From assembly GCA_020438595.1 (NCBI GenBank), contig JAGQUI010000068.1, positions 1 through 10,109 of the forward strand: 10,109 nucleotides of DNA, written 5' to 3'. Below, in pieces: positions 1 to 6,897 of the stretch. A program made the translations under genes and the position numbers. Origin of the DNA: Propionibacteriaceae bacterium. Lineage in GTDB: Bacteria; Actinomycetota; Actinomycetes; Propionibacteriales; Propionibacteriaceae. The first letter of the stretch is position 1. Every line of letters starts with the position of its first letter. A model generated the notes under the pieces. That model was not told where the DNA came from and made no database searches. It worked only from the letters and a program-made list of their open reading frames with translations.

Positions 1-954
1 GTCTGGGCGCTGTGGGGTTCGGCGAACGGCATCTCGGCGAAGCGGTCGACCGTGCTCGCCCGGGGCCGCGCGGGCGACCTGCTCGGACGGGCGCTCGCCT
101 ACGTGCCGGGCCCGGAGCCGGTGCTGGCCGTCGGCGACCAGGCCTCGCGCGCGGGCGGGGTGAGGCTGTACCCGGTGCGGGCAGGCGGGAGGCTCGGCAC
201 GCCGCGGCGGATCACGATCGGGTCCCCCGGCATCGTCGGGCAGGCGGTCGAGGACGCGGGGTTCGGTGAGTCGCTGGCGGCGTCCGGCGATCTGCTGGTC
301 ATAGGCGCCGCGGACGCCGGGCCGGTCGAGTTCTCCGGTGCCGCGTACGTGCTGCAGCTACGGCCGGGACTGCGCTACTGGGCGACCCGGGTGATCCAGG
401 GGTCCCGGGGCGTTCCGGGGCGGCCACAGCGGCTGGACGCCTTCGGCAGGTCGGTCTCTGTGCTCGGCGACCGGGTGGCCATCGGGTCGGACGACCGGGT
501 CGGCCGCCACGAGGCGGCCGGCACGATCCAGGTCGTCCGTGTCGAACGCACCGGGCCTGGCCTGCGGATCCATCCCGGGCCCAGGCTCACCCAGGCCAGT
601 CCGGGCGTGCCCGGCCGGTTGGGCGCCCATGACTTCGGCGCGGAGCTTCTCGTCACGAAGCTGTGCGCCCGCACCCACGGTGTGATCGCCGCGGGCTCCG
701 GCACGCGCGGCCCGCTGACCGTGCCGTTCAGCAACGCAACCCGCTGCCCGGGACGGCGGCTCGATGGGGCTCCTCACGGCGGCAGCCAGTCGTTCGCCGT
801 CCTGCGGACGCGCCCGTCCGGCACCGCGGGCGAGGAGTTCGTCCTCGTGGACGGCACGACCCTGGTGTTCTCCGACGGCACCAGCCTCACCCGGACCGAC
901 CTGACGGGTACACCCGCCGACGGGCTCGGGGCACTGGCCCCACCTGCGGCCTAG
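1..954 (+). CDS. FG-GAP repeat (integrin-alpha-like beta-propeller) protein, 5' partial
   Basis: The reading frame is open from base 1 and ends with TAG at 952-954, so the N-terminus lies left of the window. The visible 317 residues contain repeated blade motifs of the FG-GAP type: GFGESLAASGD followed by LLVIGAAD, then AFGRSVSVLGD followed by RVAIGSDD, then HDFGAELLV. Each pairs a phenylalanine-glycine turn with a GD...IG strand, as in integrin-alpha-like propellers. Such proteins in actinomycetes are usually secreted or cell-wall associated, with a signal peptide that would be off-window here. Roughly four blades are seen; complete family members usually have about seven. No enzymatic residues are recognised, so a specific ligand or role cannot be stated. 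The gene is convergent with the minus-strand SDR gene ending at 1004. The first in-frame GTG (52) is internal to the fold and is not the real start. Confidence 0.8.
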   Translation, partial: VWALWGSANGISAKRSTVLARGRAGDLLGRALAYVPGPEPVLAVGDQASRAGGVRLYPVRAGGRLGTPRRITIGSPGIVGQAVEDAGFGESLAASGDLLVIGAADAGPVEFSGAAYVLQLRPGLRYWATRVIQGSRGVPGRPQRLDAFGRSVSVLGDRVAIGSDDRVGRHEAAGTIQVVRVERTGPGLRIHPGPRLTQASPGVPGRLGAHDFGAELLVTKLCARTHGVIAAGSGTRGPLTVPFSNATRCPGRRLDGAPHGGSQSFAVLRTRPSGTAGEEFVLVDGTTLVFSDGTSLTRTDLTGTPADGLGALAPPAA

Positions 955-967
955 CCCGATCCGGGCA

Positions 968-1001
968 GGCCCGTGGTGGTCGGGCCGGCGGTGGTCGGGC
1001 C
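968..1001. terminator. Hairpin and 12-bp tandem repeat between convergent genes
   Basis: Only 49 bases separate the two convergent stop codons. They contain a perfect 6-bp hairpin, GGCCCG (968-973), a 7-base loop, and CGGGCC (981-986). A smaller hairpin, GCCCG-ATC-CGGGC, sits at 954-966 on the plus-strand stop codon. The sequence GGTGGTCGGGCC occurs at 975-986 and again at 990-1001. There is no U-tract, which is common for actinobacterial terminators. A bidirectional terminator is an inference from position and stem only. Confidence 0.4.
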
Positions 1002-1003
1002 CC

Positions 1004-2525
1004 TCAGCCCTCCGGGCCGAAGCGGACGCCGAGTTCGTGGACCTCCTTGGGGTAGCTGACGGCCGGTTCGTCCGCCGGGTGCAGCGGGTGCCATACCTGG
1101 GCGAAGAAGGGGTCCCGCTCGGCCCGCTCGTAGTAGTTCCAGGAGGTCCGCTCGCAGCTGTCGCACCAGTGCCCGCCCTCCATGACGAGGCGCGGGCTGG
1201 CGTCGAACTCGTGGTCGAAGGCGCAGCGGAAGCGCAACGGGGTGCGCCAGTCGCCGGTCGCCATCTCCTCCGACAGGCAGCTCCCGCCCCGGAACTCCGC
1301 CGCGCCGTGCACGTCGGCCAGCGTGAGCTCGGCCTCGGGCTTCGACTCGTCGTAGCCGTGGCCGATCGGCACCACGGCGTCCCAGTCGTCGAACGGCTGC
1401 CACTCCGCCAGCGGAAGGATGGCCTCCCAGCCGTCCCGGCTGCCCCAGTACGCGGCGATCGCCTCCTCCATCCCGGCTTCGATGAAGCGGACGGTGCCGC
1501 GCTCGCGGCGGGCCACCCTCCGCAGCCGCGATCGCAAGGACGAGCCCAACAGCCGCTCACCGAACGGCAGCCGGCACAGCGCCCGGGTCACCGGCACCAG
1601 CCCGCCGAGCTGGTCGCGGAACGTGTCGTAGAGGTAGCCCATCGAGTCGTTGCGGAAGCCCAGCACCTCCTCGAGCCGGTCGGCGTCCAGGTAGTACTGC
1701 CCGTGGAAGTTGCGGGTGGCGCTCCAGTTGGCGTCCATGGCGAGCGCGGGGTCGCGCAGACCGAGGACGCCGTACAGCTCGCGGTACATCTCCCACGCGG
1801 TCACCCGGCACGAAGGGCCGCCGGAGATGTTGTAGACGTGGTTCCAGAACTCCTCGGGCAACGGACGGCAGATGTTGCGCAAGCACCGCCGAGTCGCGGT
1901 CGCTGACGTACTCGAACACGTTGTCCAGCGGGTTGTGGAACATGATCGGGTCTTCGATCGCAGTCATCTTGCGGGACATGATTGCGGTCTGGCGCAGGCT
2001 CACCCACCGCGCGAGCCCCGACTCGATCACCGCGCGCTCGGCGGCGATCTTGGAGACCGCGTAGTAGTCGTAGACGCTCGGCTTCAGCGGGTCACCCACC
2101 CGTCCCCAGTGGATCGGTGGCATCCGGTCGCCGGTCTGGGCCACGGTGCCGATGAAGACCAGACGGGTGGTCTGGTCCTGCCCGCACTCGGCGATGGCGG
2201 TGAGGATGTTCATCGTGGAGCCGTAGTTGACCTCCATGGTGCGCTGCGGGTGGTTGTCCGCCTCGGGGGAGACGAGGGCGCCGACGTGCAGCACGATGTC
2301 GGCGCCGCGGACGCAGCCGAGCACTGTCGGGTAGTCGGTCAGGTCGCCCCACACGATCTCGAGGCCCTCGCGGCCCGCGTAGCCGGCCAGGAGTTCCCGG
2401 CTCGCCTCGTCCGGCAGGGCGAGGATGACCAGGTCCTGCCGGTCGGCGTCCAGGAGGAGCTGCTCCATGCCGGCCCGGCCCATGCTCCCGGTGGCCCCGG
2501 TGAGGAACACCCGCTGCCGTGCCAT
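1004..2525 (-). pseudogene. NAD-dependent epimerase/SDR with C-terminal Cys-rich domain, frameshifted
   Basis: The ATG at 2525 begins MARQRVFLTGATGSMGR, a Rossmann GxxGxxG motif. Residues Y155 and K159 (YYAVSK) form the SDR catalytic YxxxK. The frame is coherent up to about residue 213 (SDRDSA, base 1887) and then turns into unrelated sequence that runs on to 1557. A second frame open from 1882 to 1004 continues the same protein: FWNHVYNISGG, then NWSATRNFHGQYYLDADRL, then a C-terminal domain with spaced cysteines (CLS, FRC, HWCDSC) and FFAQVWHPLHP. Dropping one T from the CTT at 1883-1881 joins the frames into one 506-residue protein, close to what I recall for this epimerase family. This could be a true mutation or a base-calling error. 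A GTG start at 2531 is also possible. It overlaps the stop of the upstream SDR gene, suggesting translational coupling. The substrate is unknown. Confidence 0.85.
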
Positions 2526-2527
2526 GC

Positions 2528-3541
2528 TCACCCGACCATCATGCCGACCGCGGTCGCGGTGCCGTCCAGGATCTCGTTGGACAGGCGCACGGACTCGGCG
2601 ATCGCGGCGTCGAGGTCGTCCTCGCCCACGCCCAGCTGGTCGGAGCCGAGCGAACGGTCGATGAAGGCTTCGGCACACAGCACGTCGGCGAATCTCAGCA
2701 GGTCGAGCCCACCCTCGTGGCCGCGCTTGCGCTGCTGCGCGCTGGTCCGGCGGAGGACGAGCGAGGAGAGTGGTTTCGGGAGCGTGACGATCCGCTTGCC
2801 GGGGATGCCGAGGTGCTTGTGGATGATGGAGAACAACTCGGCAAAGGTGAGGTTGAACCAGCCGATCGGGTAGGCCGTGCCGCCGCGGTTGCGTTCCAGC
2901 GCACCGGCCATGGCCTCGCCCACTTGTCGGACGGTGACCATCGCCGAGCCGCCGCGGGGGCACGCCGTGGCCCACCGCAGGGCGCGCACCTGCTCCACGA
3001 AGAACACCCAGACCGGCCTTCGGCCGCGCTGCGCGCCGAAGATGTAGGGCAGCTCGAGCACCGCGACGTCGAAGTCGTCGGAGGCGAAGGACAGCGCCAT
3101 CGCCTCCTGGTCGACCCGGCTGCGGATGTACGGGTGCCAACGGGTGAGTTGCTTCTCGGGCCAGATCCTCTCGAAGTGGGTGAAGTACGAGCCGCACACC
3201 ACCGCGTGCTTCACGCCGCTCTCCCTGGCCAGGCGCAGCAGCCGGGACAGTGCGGTGATGTTGTGCCTGGCGAACAGGTCGTAGATCGGGGGCGGGGCCT
3301 CGATCCGCTCGTCCACGCCGGCGGCGAAGACGAGCCCCTCACAGCCCCGCAGGCGGTCGCGCAGCGCATCGTCGTCCAGCTCCATGAAGTCCGCGACCTC
3401 GACCTGCATCTGCGGGGGCAGGTCAGCGCCGTCGGGGGCGGGCCGCAGCGCCATGGCGACCACTTCGTGGCCGCGTGCGATCAGCTCACGGGCGCCGGCG
3501 CTGCCGAGCAGGCCGGTGCCACCGACGATGAAGACCTTCAT
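2528..3541 (-). CDS. Atypical NAD(P)-dependent epimerase/dehydratase (extended SDR)
   Basis: 337 residues from ATG 3541, chosen because AGGAAGG (plus bases 3545-3551) lies 3-10 bases upstream and MKVFIVGGTGLLGSAG begins the Rossmann fold at once. The longer open frame upstream (to 3829) has no fold-like sequence and overlaps the thioredoxin gene. The nucleotide-binding GGTGLLG is at residues 7-13. At the usual catalytic position the sequence is YIRSR (138-142), that is YxxxR rather than YxxxK, which is typical of atypical or NmrA-like SDRs that bind cofactor but may not perform classical oxidoreduction. The middle part (ELPYIFGAQRGRRPVW) resembles the substrate-side loop of extended SDRs. The stop overlaps or abuts the next SDR gene, so the two are almost certainly one operon. 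The paired arrangement suggests two steps on one substrate, or a heteromer. The pathway is not identifiable here. Confidence 0.85.
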   Translation of the reverse strand: MKVFIVGGTGLLGSAGARELIARGHEVVAMALRPAPDGADLPPQMQVEVADFMELDDDALRDRLRGCEGLVFAAGVDERIEAPPPIYDLFARHNITALSRLLRLARESGVKHAVVCGSYFTHFERIWPEKQLTRWHPYIRSRVDQEAMALSFASDDFDVAVLELPYIFGAQRGRRPVWVFFVEQVRALRWATACPRGGSAMVTVRQVGEAMAGALERNRGGTAYPIGWFNLTFAELFSIIHKHLGIPGKRIVTLPKPLSSLVLRRTSAQQRKRGHEGGLDLLRFADVLCAEAFIDRSLGSDQLGVGEDDLDAAIAESVRLSNEILDGTATAVGMMVG

Positions 3542-3544
3542 CGT

Positions 3545-3551
3545 CCTTCCT
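3545..3551 (-). promoter_or_regulatory. Shine-Dalgarno site of the first SDR gene
   Basis: Read on the minus strand this is AGGAAGG, three bases before the ATG at 3541. It decides the start against the much longer open frame that extends up to 3829. Confidence 0.6.
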
Positions 3552-3630
3552 TCGGTCCGGACGGCGCCCGGGGTGGGCGCACCATCCAGTTCTAGCGGAC
3601 GGCCCCCGTTGTGGTGACAGCCGACAAGAG

Positions 3631-3677
3631 GCCATCCGCATGCCACGGTTGCCCCGGCCGATCGCGCTGCGGATGGC
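3631..3677 (-). terminator. 10-bp inverted repeat between thioredoxin and SDR genes
   Basis: GCCATCCGCA at 3631-3640 and TGCGGATGGC at 3668-3677 are perfect complements separated by 27 bases. They lie 46 bases downstream of the thioredoxin stop and upstream of the SDR operon start. No run of T follows on the minus strand, only CCTCTTGTC. It may terminate the thioredoxin transcript or be an operator for the SDR operon. Between it and 3541 I see no convincing -35/-10 pair; the best -10-like word is TAGAAC at about 3589-3594 on the minus strand. Confidence 0.3.
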
Positions 3678-3722
3678 GCTCGGCGAACCCGGTCCGATTC
3701 GCTGCGGGGCCGAGCGGTGTCG

Positions 3723-4067
3723 TCAGCCGGCCTCGGGCCCGGCGGCGGCGGCGCGCAGCTCGTCGACGGCGGGCGCGAGGTTGTCCACGCTCCACGGACG
3801 CACCACCCGGGCGACCTCGGTGCCGTCAACCAGGAAGACCAGGGTCGGCCACAGCTTCACGCGGTACGAGCGACCCAGCGCGCGTCCCTTGCCGTCCTCG
3901 ACCAGGATGCGGGTGAGCCCGTCCACGTCGGCCAGGGCGCGCTCGATGTGGGGCTCGGCCGCGCGGCAGTACCCGCACCAGTCGGTGCCGAACTGGAGCA
4001 CCGTGAGGCCGGGGAGGGCGTCGGCCTGCGCGCGGTCGATGGTCTCGGGGAGGTAGCCGGACGTCAT
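3723..4067 (-). CDS. Thioredoxin-family protein (WCGYC)
   Basis: 114 residues from ATG 4067. The sequence LQFGTDWCGYC places the redox motif W30-C31-G-Y-C34 after the first core strand, and KLWPT gives the cis-proline P74 that faces the active site. The length is that of a single thioredoxin fold. No signal peptide or membrane segment is visible, so it acts in the cytoplasm as a disulfide reductase or thiol carrier. The GY dipeptide differs from the GP of classical TrxA, suggesting a more specialised or glutaredoxin-like redox potential (inference). The upstream in-frame GTG (4151) would add a low-complexity leader, so the ATG is preferred, although its Shine-Dalgarno site is weak. It follows the zinc-ribbon gene by 50 bases on the same strand and may be co-transcribed with it. 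Confidence 0.88.
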   Translation of the reverse strand: MTSGYLPETIDRAQADALPGLTVLQFGTDWCGYCRAAEPHIERALADVDGLTRILVEDGKGRALGRSYRVKLWPTLVFLVDGTEVARVVRPWSVDNLAPAVDELRAAAAGPEAG

Positions 4068-4117
4068 GCGCCCAGCGTACGGGCCCTCCCTACGACCGGG
4101 GGCGGGCGGTGCGCCGG

Positions 4118-4381
4118 TCACAACCTCCGTGCGGCCTCCGCGAGGAACCATCCACCAGGGGGCAACGCCAGCGGGGCGAAACCCCTCTCCACGAGCTCAG
4201 CGACGCCCACCGTCCGGGTCTCGAACGACGCGGATTCGAGCCTGAGCAGTCCGCCACTGCCGAGGTTCGCCGGATCGATGTAGCCGGTCAGGCACTCGCG
4301 ACATTCGACGATCACCTCTCCGGTGTCGCTGCGACGAGCGAACACGAGATCGCCGTTCGCGCACACTCGGCAGGCGGCCAC
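4118..4381 (-). CDS. Small four-cysteine zinc-ribbon-like protein of unknown function
   Basis: 87 residues from the GTG at 4381. This is the first possible start, because an in-frame TGA lies 15 bases upstream at 4394-4396. The N-terminus has two CxxC knuckles (C4, C7 and C27, C30) about 19 residues apart, the spacing of a zinc ribbon. The second half (GGLLRLESASFETRTVGVAE, then LVERGFAPLALPPGGWFLAE) looks like an ordinary folded segment, not a frame shadow. The Shine-Dalgarno region is poor: GGACGAGG lies directly against the GTG. A competing frame (4496-4197) has an arginine-rich random look and was rejected. The position between a gamma-glutamylcyclotransferase-like gene and a thioredoxin gene hints at thiol or metal chemistry, but this is only context. 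No family name can be assigned with confidence. Confidence 0.6.
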   Translation of the reverse strand: MAACRVCANGDLVFARRSDTGEVIVECRECLTGYIDPANLGSGGLLRLESASFETRTVGVAELVERGFAPLALPPGGWFLAEAARRL

Positions 4382-4492
4382 CCTCGTCCGCGGTCAGGTG
4401 GCCCAACGTCCCGCGCGGGCTTTCGGCGCGCGGCTCGTGCTCCGGGAGCGACATGGCACCAGTCTGGTCCATCGTCCGTGCGCAGGGCGTGC

Positions 4493-5086
4493 TCACAGGT
4501 CGATGCGGCGGAGGTCGGCCGTCGCCGGGTCGTCGGTGGAGGACTCGAAGTCGGCCAGGAACCCCGGGCAGCGGGCGTCCCAGTACCCGGCCGCCTCACG
4601 AACCAGTGCGTGGTAGGCGTGCGGGGTGACCCCGGTCGCCGCCTTTGCAGGGTCGGTGAAGCGCGCCCTGCCGAGGAAGGCGACGACGCGCCCGGTGATC
4701 TCCCCCGCGCCCGGGTAGGCGTGGACGCGACCGGTGAGGTCGACCAGGTCATACCGCAGTTCGCGGGAGCGCAGCCGGGCCAGGTCGTCCGGCCCGAGCC
4801 GGAGGCAGACGCCGTTCACCGTCGCCGCCGGATCGGCGCGCAGGTTGGCGAACAGCACCGTGGGCGGCCGGTGGCCGTCGGGGTCGAGGTAGGCCTTGTC
4901 GGGTTGGGTCCCGTCGTTGGGGAAGGCGACGTCGAAGCAGCGGCGGAAGCCGGGGCAGGACGCCGGCAGCGCGGCGCGTGCGTCCGGGATCGTCGCCGCG
5001 AGCGAGTCGGGATGCATGAGCGACCCGTAGGCGAAGACGAGGACGGTGTCGGCGGCCGGGATCGTGCGCCCTGAAGGACTTCGCAT
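4493..5086 (-). CDS. Gamma-glutamylcyclotransferase-like (GGCT/AIG2-fold) protein
   Basis: 197 residues from ATG 5086, with an in-frame TGA a few codons upstream, so little else can be the start; a weak GGTGG lies six bases ahead. The family signature VFAYGSLMHP is at residues 17-26 and forms the substrate-binding loop of the GGCT fold. E109 in SRELRYDLVDLTG is the likely catalytic glutamate, and the R-E-x-x-Y-D context matches GGCT-like enzymes. Members cleave gamma-glutamyl amines or glutathione-like peptides to 5-oxoproline, but many are uncharacterised. As actinomycetes use mycothiol rather than glutathione, the true substrate is unclear. It is the first gene left of the tRNA scar and the first of the minus-strand run. 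A 111-base gap separates it from the zinc-ribbon gene. Confidence 0.85.
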   Translation of the reverse strand: MRSPSGRTIPAADTVLVFAYGSLMHPDSLAATIPDARAALPASCPGFRRCFDVAFPNDGTQPDKAYLDPDGHRPPTVLFANLRADPAATVNGVCLRLGPDDLARLRSRELRYDLVDLTGRVHAYPGAGEITGRVVAFLGRARFTDPAKAATGVTPHAYHALVREAAGYWDARCPGFLADFESSTDDPATADLRRIDL

Positions 5087-5148
5087 GGTTGGCCACCATC
5101 ATGCCTTCCCGGGCAGCCAGTGGCCCGGGTGGTCAGGGGATCGGCGGG

Positions 5149-5185
5149 TGGTGGGCCTTACTGGACTTGAACCAGTGACCTCTCA
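5149..5185 (-). other. 3' fragment of a tRNA gene (att-site-like scar)
   Basis: Read on the minus strand, ACTGG-TTCAAGT-CCAGT (5176-5160) is a perfect T-arm, followed by the acceptor strand AAGGCCC (5159-5153), discriminator A and CCA (5151-5149). The variable-like AGGTC precedes it. A complete gene would need GGGCCTT or similar about 65-80 bases upstream. No such sequence is found up to 5280, and no coherent D-arm or anticodon arm can be folded, so only the 3' end is present. This is what an integrative element leaves at its far end after inserting into a tRNA 3' end. The amino-acid identity cannot be read. The orientation places the element on the higher-coordinate side. Confidence 0.65.
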
Positions 5186-5291
5186 CTACTTGAATCGCCT
5201 TTGACAAGGCTGCATGCAGTAGCTGAACTAACTGGTTTCCCTGCCGTGCATCATACGTGCGTTACCGGAGACTGAGACGCGCCCGCAACTC

Positions 5292-5332
5292 TCAACATAC
5301 ATGCAACCTGTCTTGTTCATGTGTTATGTTGC
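5292..5332 (+). promoter_or_regulatory. Promoter of the AlbA_2 gene with CAACAT-type inverted repeat; probably leaderless
   Basis: TGTTATGTT (5322-5330) reads as an extended -10 element (TGn plus TATGTT). It ends seven bases before the ATG at 5338, which puts the predicted transcript start on or next to the start codon. No Shine-Dalgarno sequence precedes the ATG. CAACATA (5293-5299) and TATGTTG (5325-5331) form a 7-bp inverted repeat spanning the promoter, a plausible operator. No good -35 is seen. Confidence 0.45.
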
Positions 5333-5337
5333 GTGTC

Positions 5338-6843
5338 ATGTCGGTGGACCTCCCTGAGCAACTGCCAGAGCTTGTCGATCGCCTCCGCTCCCTCGGGAGC
5401 GACACCCAGACGGTTGAGGTCAAGTCCTCGGTTGGGAAGCTGCCGAAGACAGTCGCAGAGACGCTGAGCGCTTTCGCCAACGGGCTCGGTGGCACGCTCA
5501 TTCTCGGCCTGGACGAAGCGGCCGGCTTCACCCCTGCCCGCGGCTTCGAGGCCAATCGGATCGCCGACGCAGTCGCCAGCACCTGCGCAGACCGGCTGCA
5601 GCCCCCGCTTCGGGCGCGGATCGAGACCATCAGGTTCGAGGACGCCGGGTTGGTCGTCGCCAGCGTCGACCCGCTCCGGCCCGTGGACAAGCCGTGCTAC
5701 ATCAAGGACCGCGGGATGTACCAGGGCAGCTTCATTCGAACCGGGGATGGTGACCGCCGACTGTCTGCCTACGAAGTCGACCGCCTCATCGAGGAACATC
5801 GCCAGCCCCGCTGGGACGAGGAACTCATACCGGAGGCCAGCGTCGACGACTTGGACAACCTGCTCGTCGAGGCCCTCGTCGCCCGCCAACGCACCCTGCG
5901 TCCCGTGCTCTTCAAGCAGGGCGGCGCACAGGACGCACTGCAGAGACTGCGCGTGCTGAAAGCGGACAGCGAGGGAATCATTCGACCGACCCTCGCCGGC
6001 CTCCTCGCGCTCGGAACGTTTCCACAAGAGTTCTTTCCCCGGCTCACCGTCACCTTCGCCTCGTTCCCCGGTGCTTCCAAGGCCACCGCCCTGCACGGCC
6101 GGGAACGCCTGCTGGACTCACGCACGCTGTCGGGACCGATTCCGCTGCTCGTTCGCGACACTGTGGGACTCGTGGCCTCGAACATGCGCGTGGGTGCCGT
6201 CATCGAAGGGGCCTTCCGCAGTGACGTCCCCGACTACCCGCTCGCAGCCGTCCGCGAGGCTGTCACGAACGCGCTGATGCACCGCGACTACTCCGACCTC
6301 GCGCGTGGCACGCAGGTGCAGGTCAACATGTACGTCGACCGAATGGAAGTGCTCAACCCCGGTGGGCTCTACGGCACGGTCACCCTGGATTCGCTAGGGA
6401 AGCCCGGAGTGAGCTCGGCGCGCAACCAACGGCTGAGCGCGATTCTCGAAGACGTCGCATATCCCGACGGCGGGATGGTCGCCGAGAATCGCGGCACTGG
6501 CTACGCCACGATCGAGTCCGAGTTGCAGCGCGCACTGATGCCCCCACCGATTCCCAAGGACGACATCGCTGGCTTCTCTCTCACCTTGCCGCGGCGGCGT
6601 CTGACAGCCGATGAGCAAGGTATCAACCTGCAGCGATCGACGAGGGAGGCCATCCTCTCGTCCGTCGACCAGCAGGGCTCGGTGTCGAGCCGGGAGGTGA
6701 TGCGCGCCTCCGGTCTGAGCCGCACCGCCGTGGTCCGCCAACTCAATGCGCTGGTGGACGAGGGAATCCTGGCTCCCACAGAACCCGGCCGCAGTCCGAG
6801 GCAGCGGTACCGTAGACGGCACGACACGCTCTTCGACACGTGA
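5338..6843 (+). CDS. AlbA_2 (Schlafen-type) / GHKL-like ATPase / winged-HTH protein
   Basis: 501 residues. Residues about 22-155 match the AlbA_2 (SLFN) domain: VEVKSS, then NGLGGTLILGLDE, then GSFIRTGDGDRRLSAYE. Residues about 300-400 carry the C-terminal ATPase-like module of the COG2865 group. AVREAVTNALMHRDY is the N-box, with E307 and N311, followed by NPGGLYG, RNQRL and ENRGTGYA as the glycine-rich lid. Residues about 433-495 form a winged helix (REVMRASGLSRTAVVRQLNALVDEG). Such proteins are annotated as regulators or RecG-like ATP-binding proteins and are frequent on mobile elements. Some Schlafen/AlbA_2 proteins act in phage defence. ATG 5338 is chosen over upstream starts because the AlbA_2 domain begins soon after and a -10 element sits just ahead. 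The gene lies immediately inside the tRNA scar and is convergent with the excisionase-like gene. Its GC content looks lower than that of the left-hand genes, consistent with transfer. Confidence 0.88.
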   Translation: MSVDLPEQLPELVDRLRSLGSDTQTVEVKSSVGKLPKTVAETLSAFANGLGGTLILGLDEAAGFTPARGFEANRIADAVASTCADRLQPPLRARIETIRFEDAGLVVASVDPLRPVDKPCYIKDRGMYQGSFIRTGDGDRRLSAYEVDRLIEEHRQPRWDEELIPEASVDDLDNLLVEALVARQRTLRPVLFKQGGAQDALQRLRVLKADSEGIIRPTLAGLLALGTFPQEFFPRLTVTFASFPGASKATALHGRERLLDSRTLSGPIPLLVRDTVGLVASNMRVGAVIEGAFRSDVPDYPLAAVREAVTNALMHRDYSDLARGTQVQVNMYVDRMEVLNPGGLYGTVTLDSLGKPGVSSARNQRLSAILEDVAYPDGGMVAENRGTGYATIESELQRALMPPPIPKDDIAGFSLTLPRRRLTADEQGINLQRSTREAILSSVDQQGSVSSREVMRASGLSRTAVVRQLNALVDEGILAPTEPGRSPRQRYRRRHDTLFDT

Positions 6844-6866
6844 TCATGACCACACAACATGCCACC

Positions 6867-6897
6867 ACATAACACGGTTGCAAGTGCCGTGTTATGT
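6867..6897. terminator. 11-bp perfect inverted repeat between convergent genes
   Basis: ACATAACACGG (6867-6877) and CCGTGTTATGT (6887-6897) pair perfectly around a 9-base loop. The stem fills most of the 61-base gap between the AlbA_2 stop (6843) and the excisionase-like stop (6905), so a bidirectional terminator is the simplest reading. There is no T-tract on either side. The arm word GTGTTATGT also occurs in the AlbA_2 promoter (5321-5329), so an operator role is possible. Confidence 0.5.

Noticed and set aside
358..1560. Long minus-strand frame of 400 codons over the FG-GAP gene
   Set aside because: Arg/Gly/Ser-rich without domains; a shadow of the high-GC genes on both sides.
1872..3595. 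Long plus-strand frames (333 and 358 codons) opposite the SDR genes
   Set aside because: Antisense shadows; the minus strand has clear Rossmann motifs.
4197..4496. Alternative 99-codon minus-strand frame over the zinc-ribbon gene
   Set aside because: Arg-rich and without domains beyond its first 30 codons; the competing frame has paired CxxC motifs. A frameshift joining the two could not be supported.
4109..5074. 321-codon plus-strand frame over the GGCT-like gene
   Set aside because: Val/Gly/Arg/His-rich antisense translation; the FAYGSLMHP signature is on the other strand.
5200..5230. TTGACA at 5201-5206 as a -35 box
   Set aside because: The -10 at 17 bases (TGAACT) is poor and too far from the AlbA_2 start; the extended -10 at 5322 is better.
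5149..5280. A complete or intron-containing tRNA gene
   Set aside because: No 5' acceptor strand pairing with AAGGCCC and no foldable D-arm or anticodon arm within the next 100 bases; an intron would still need the 5' half.
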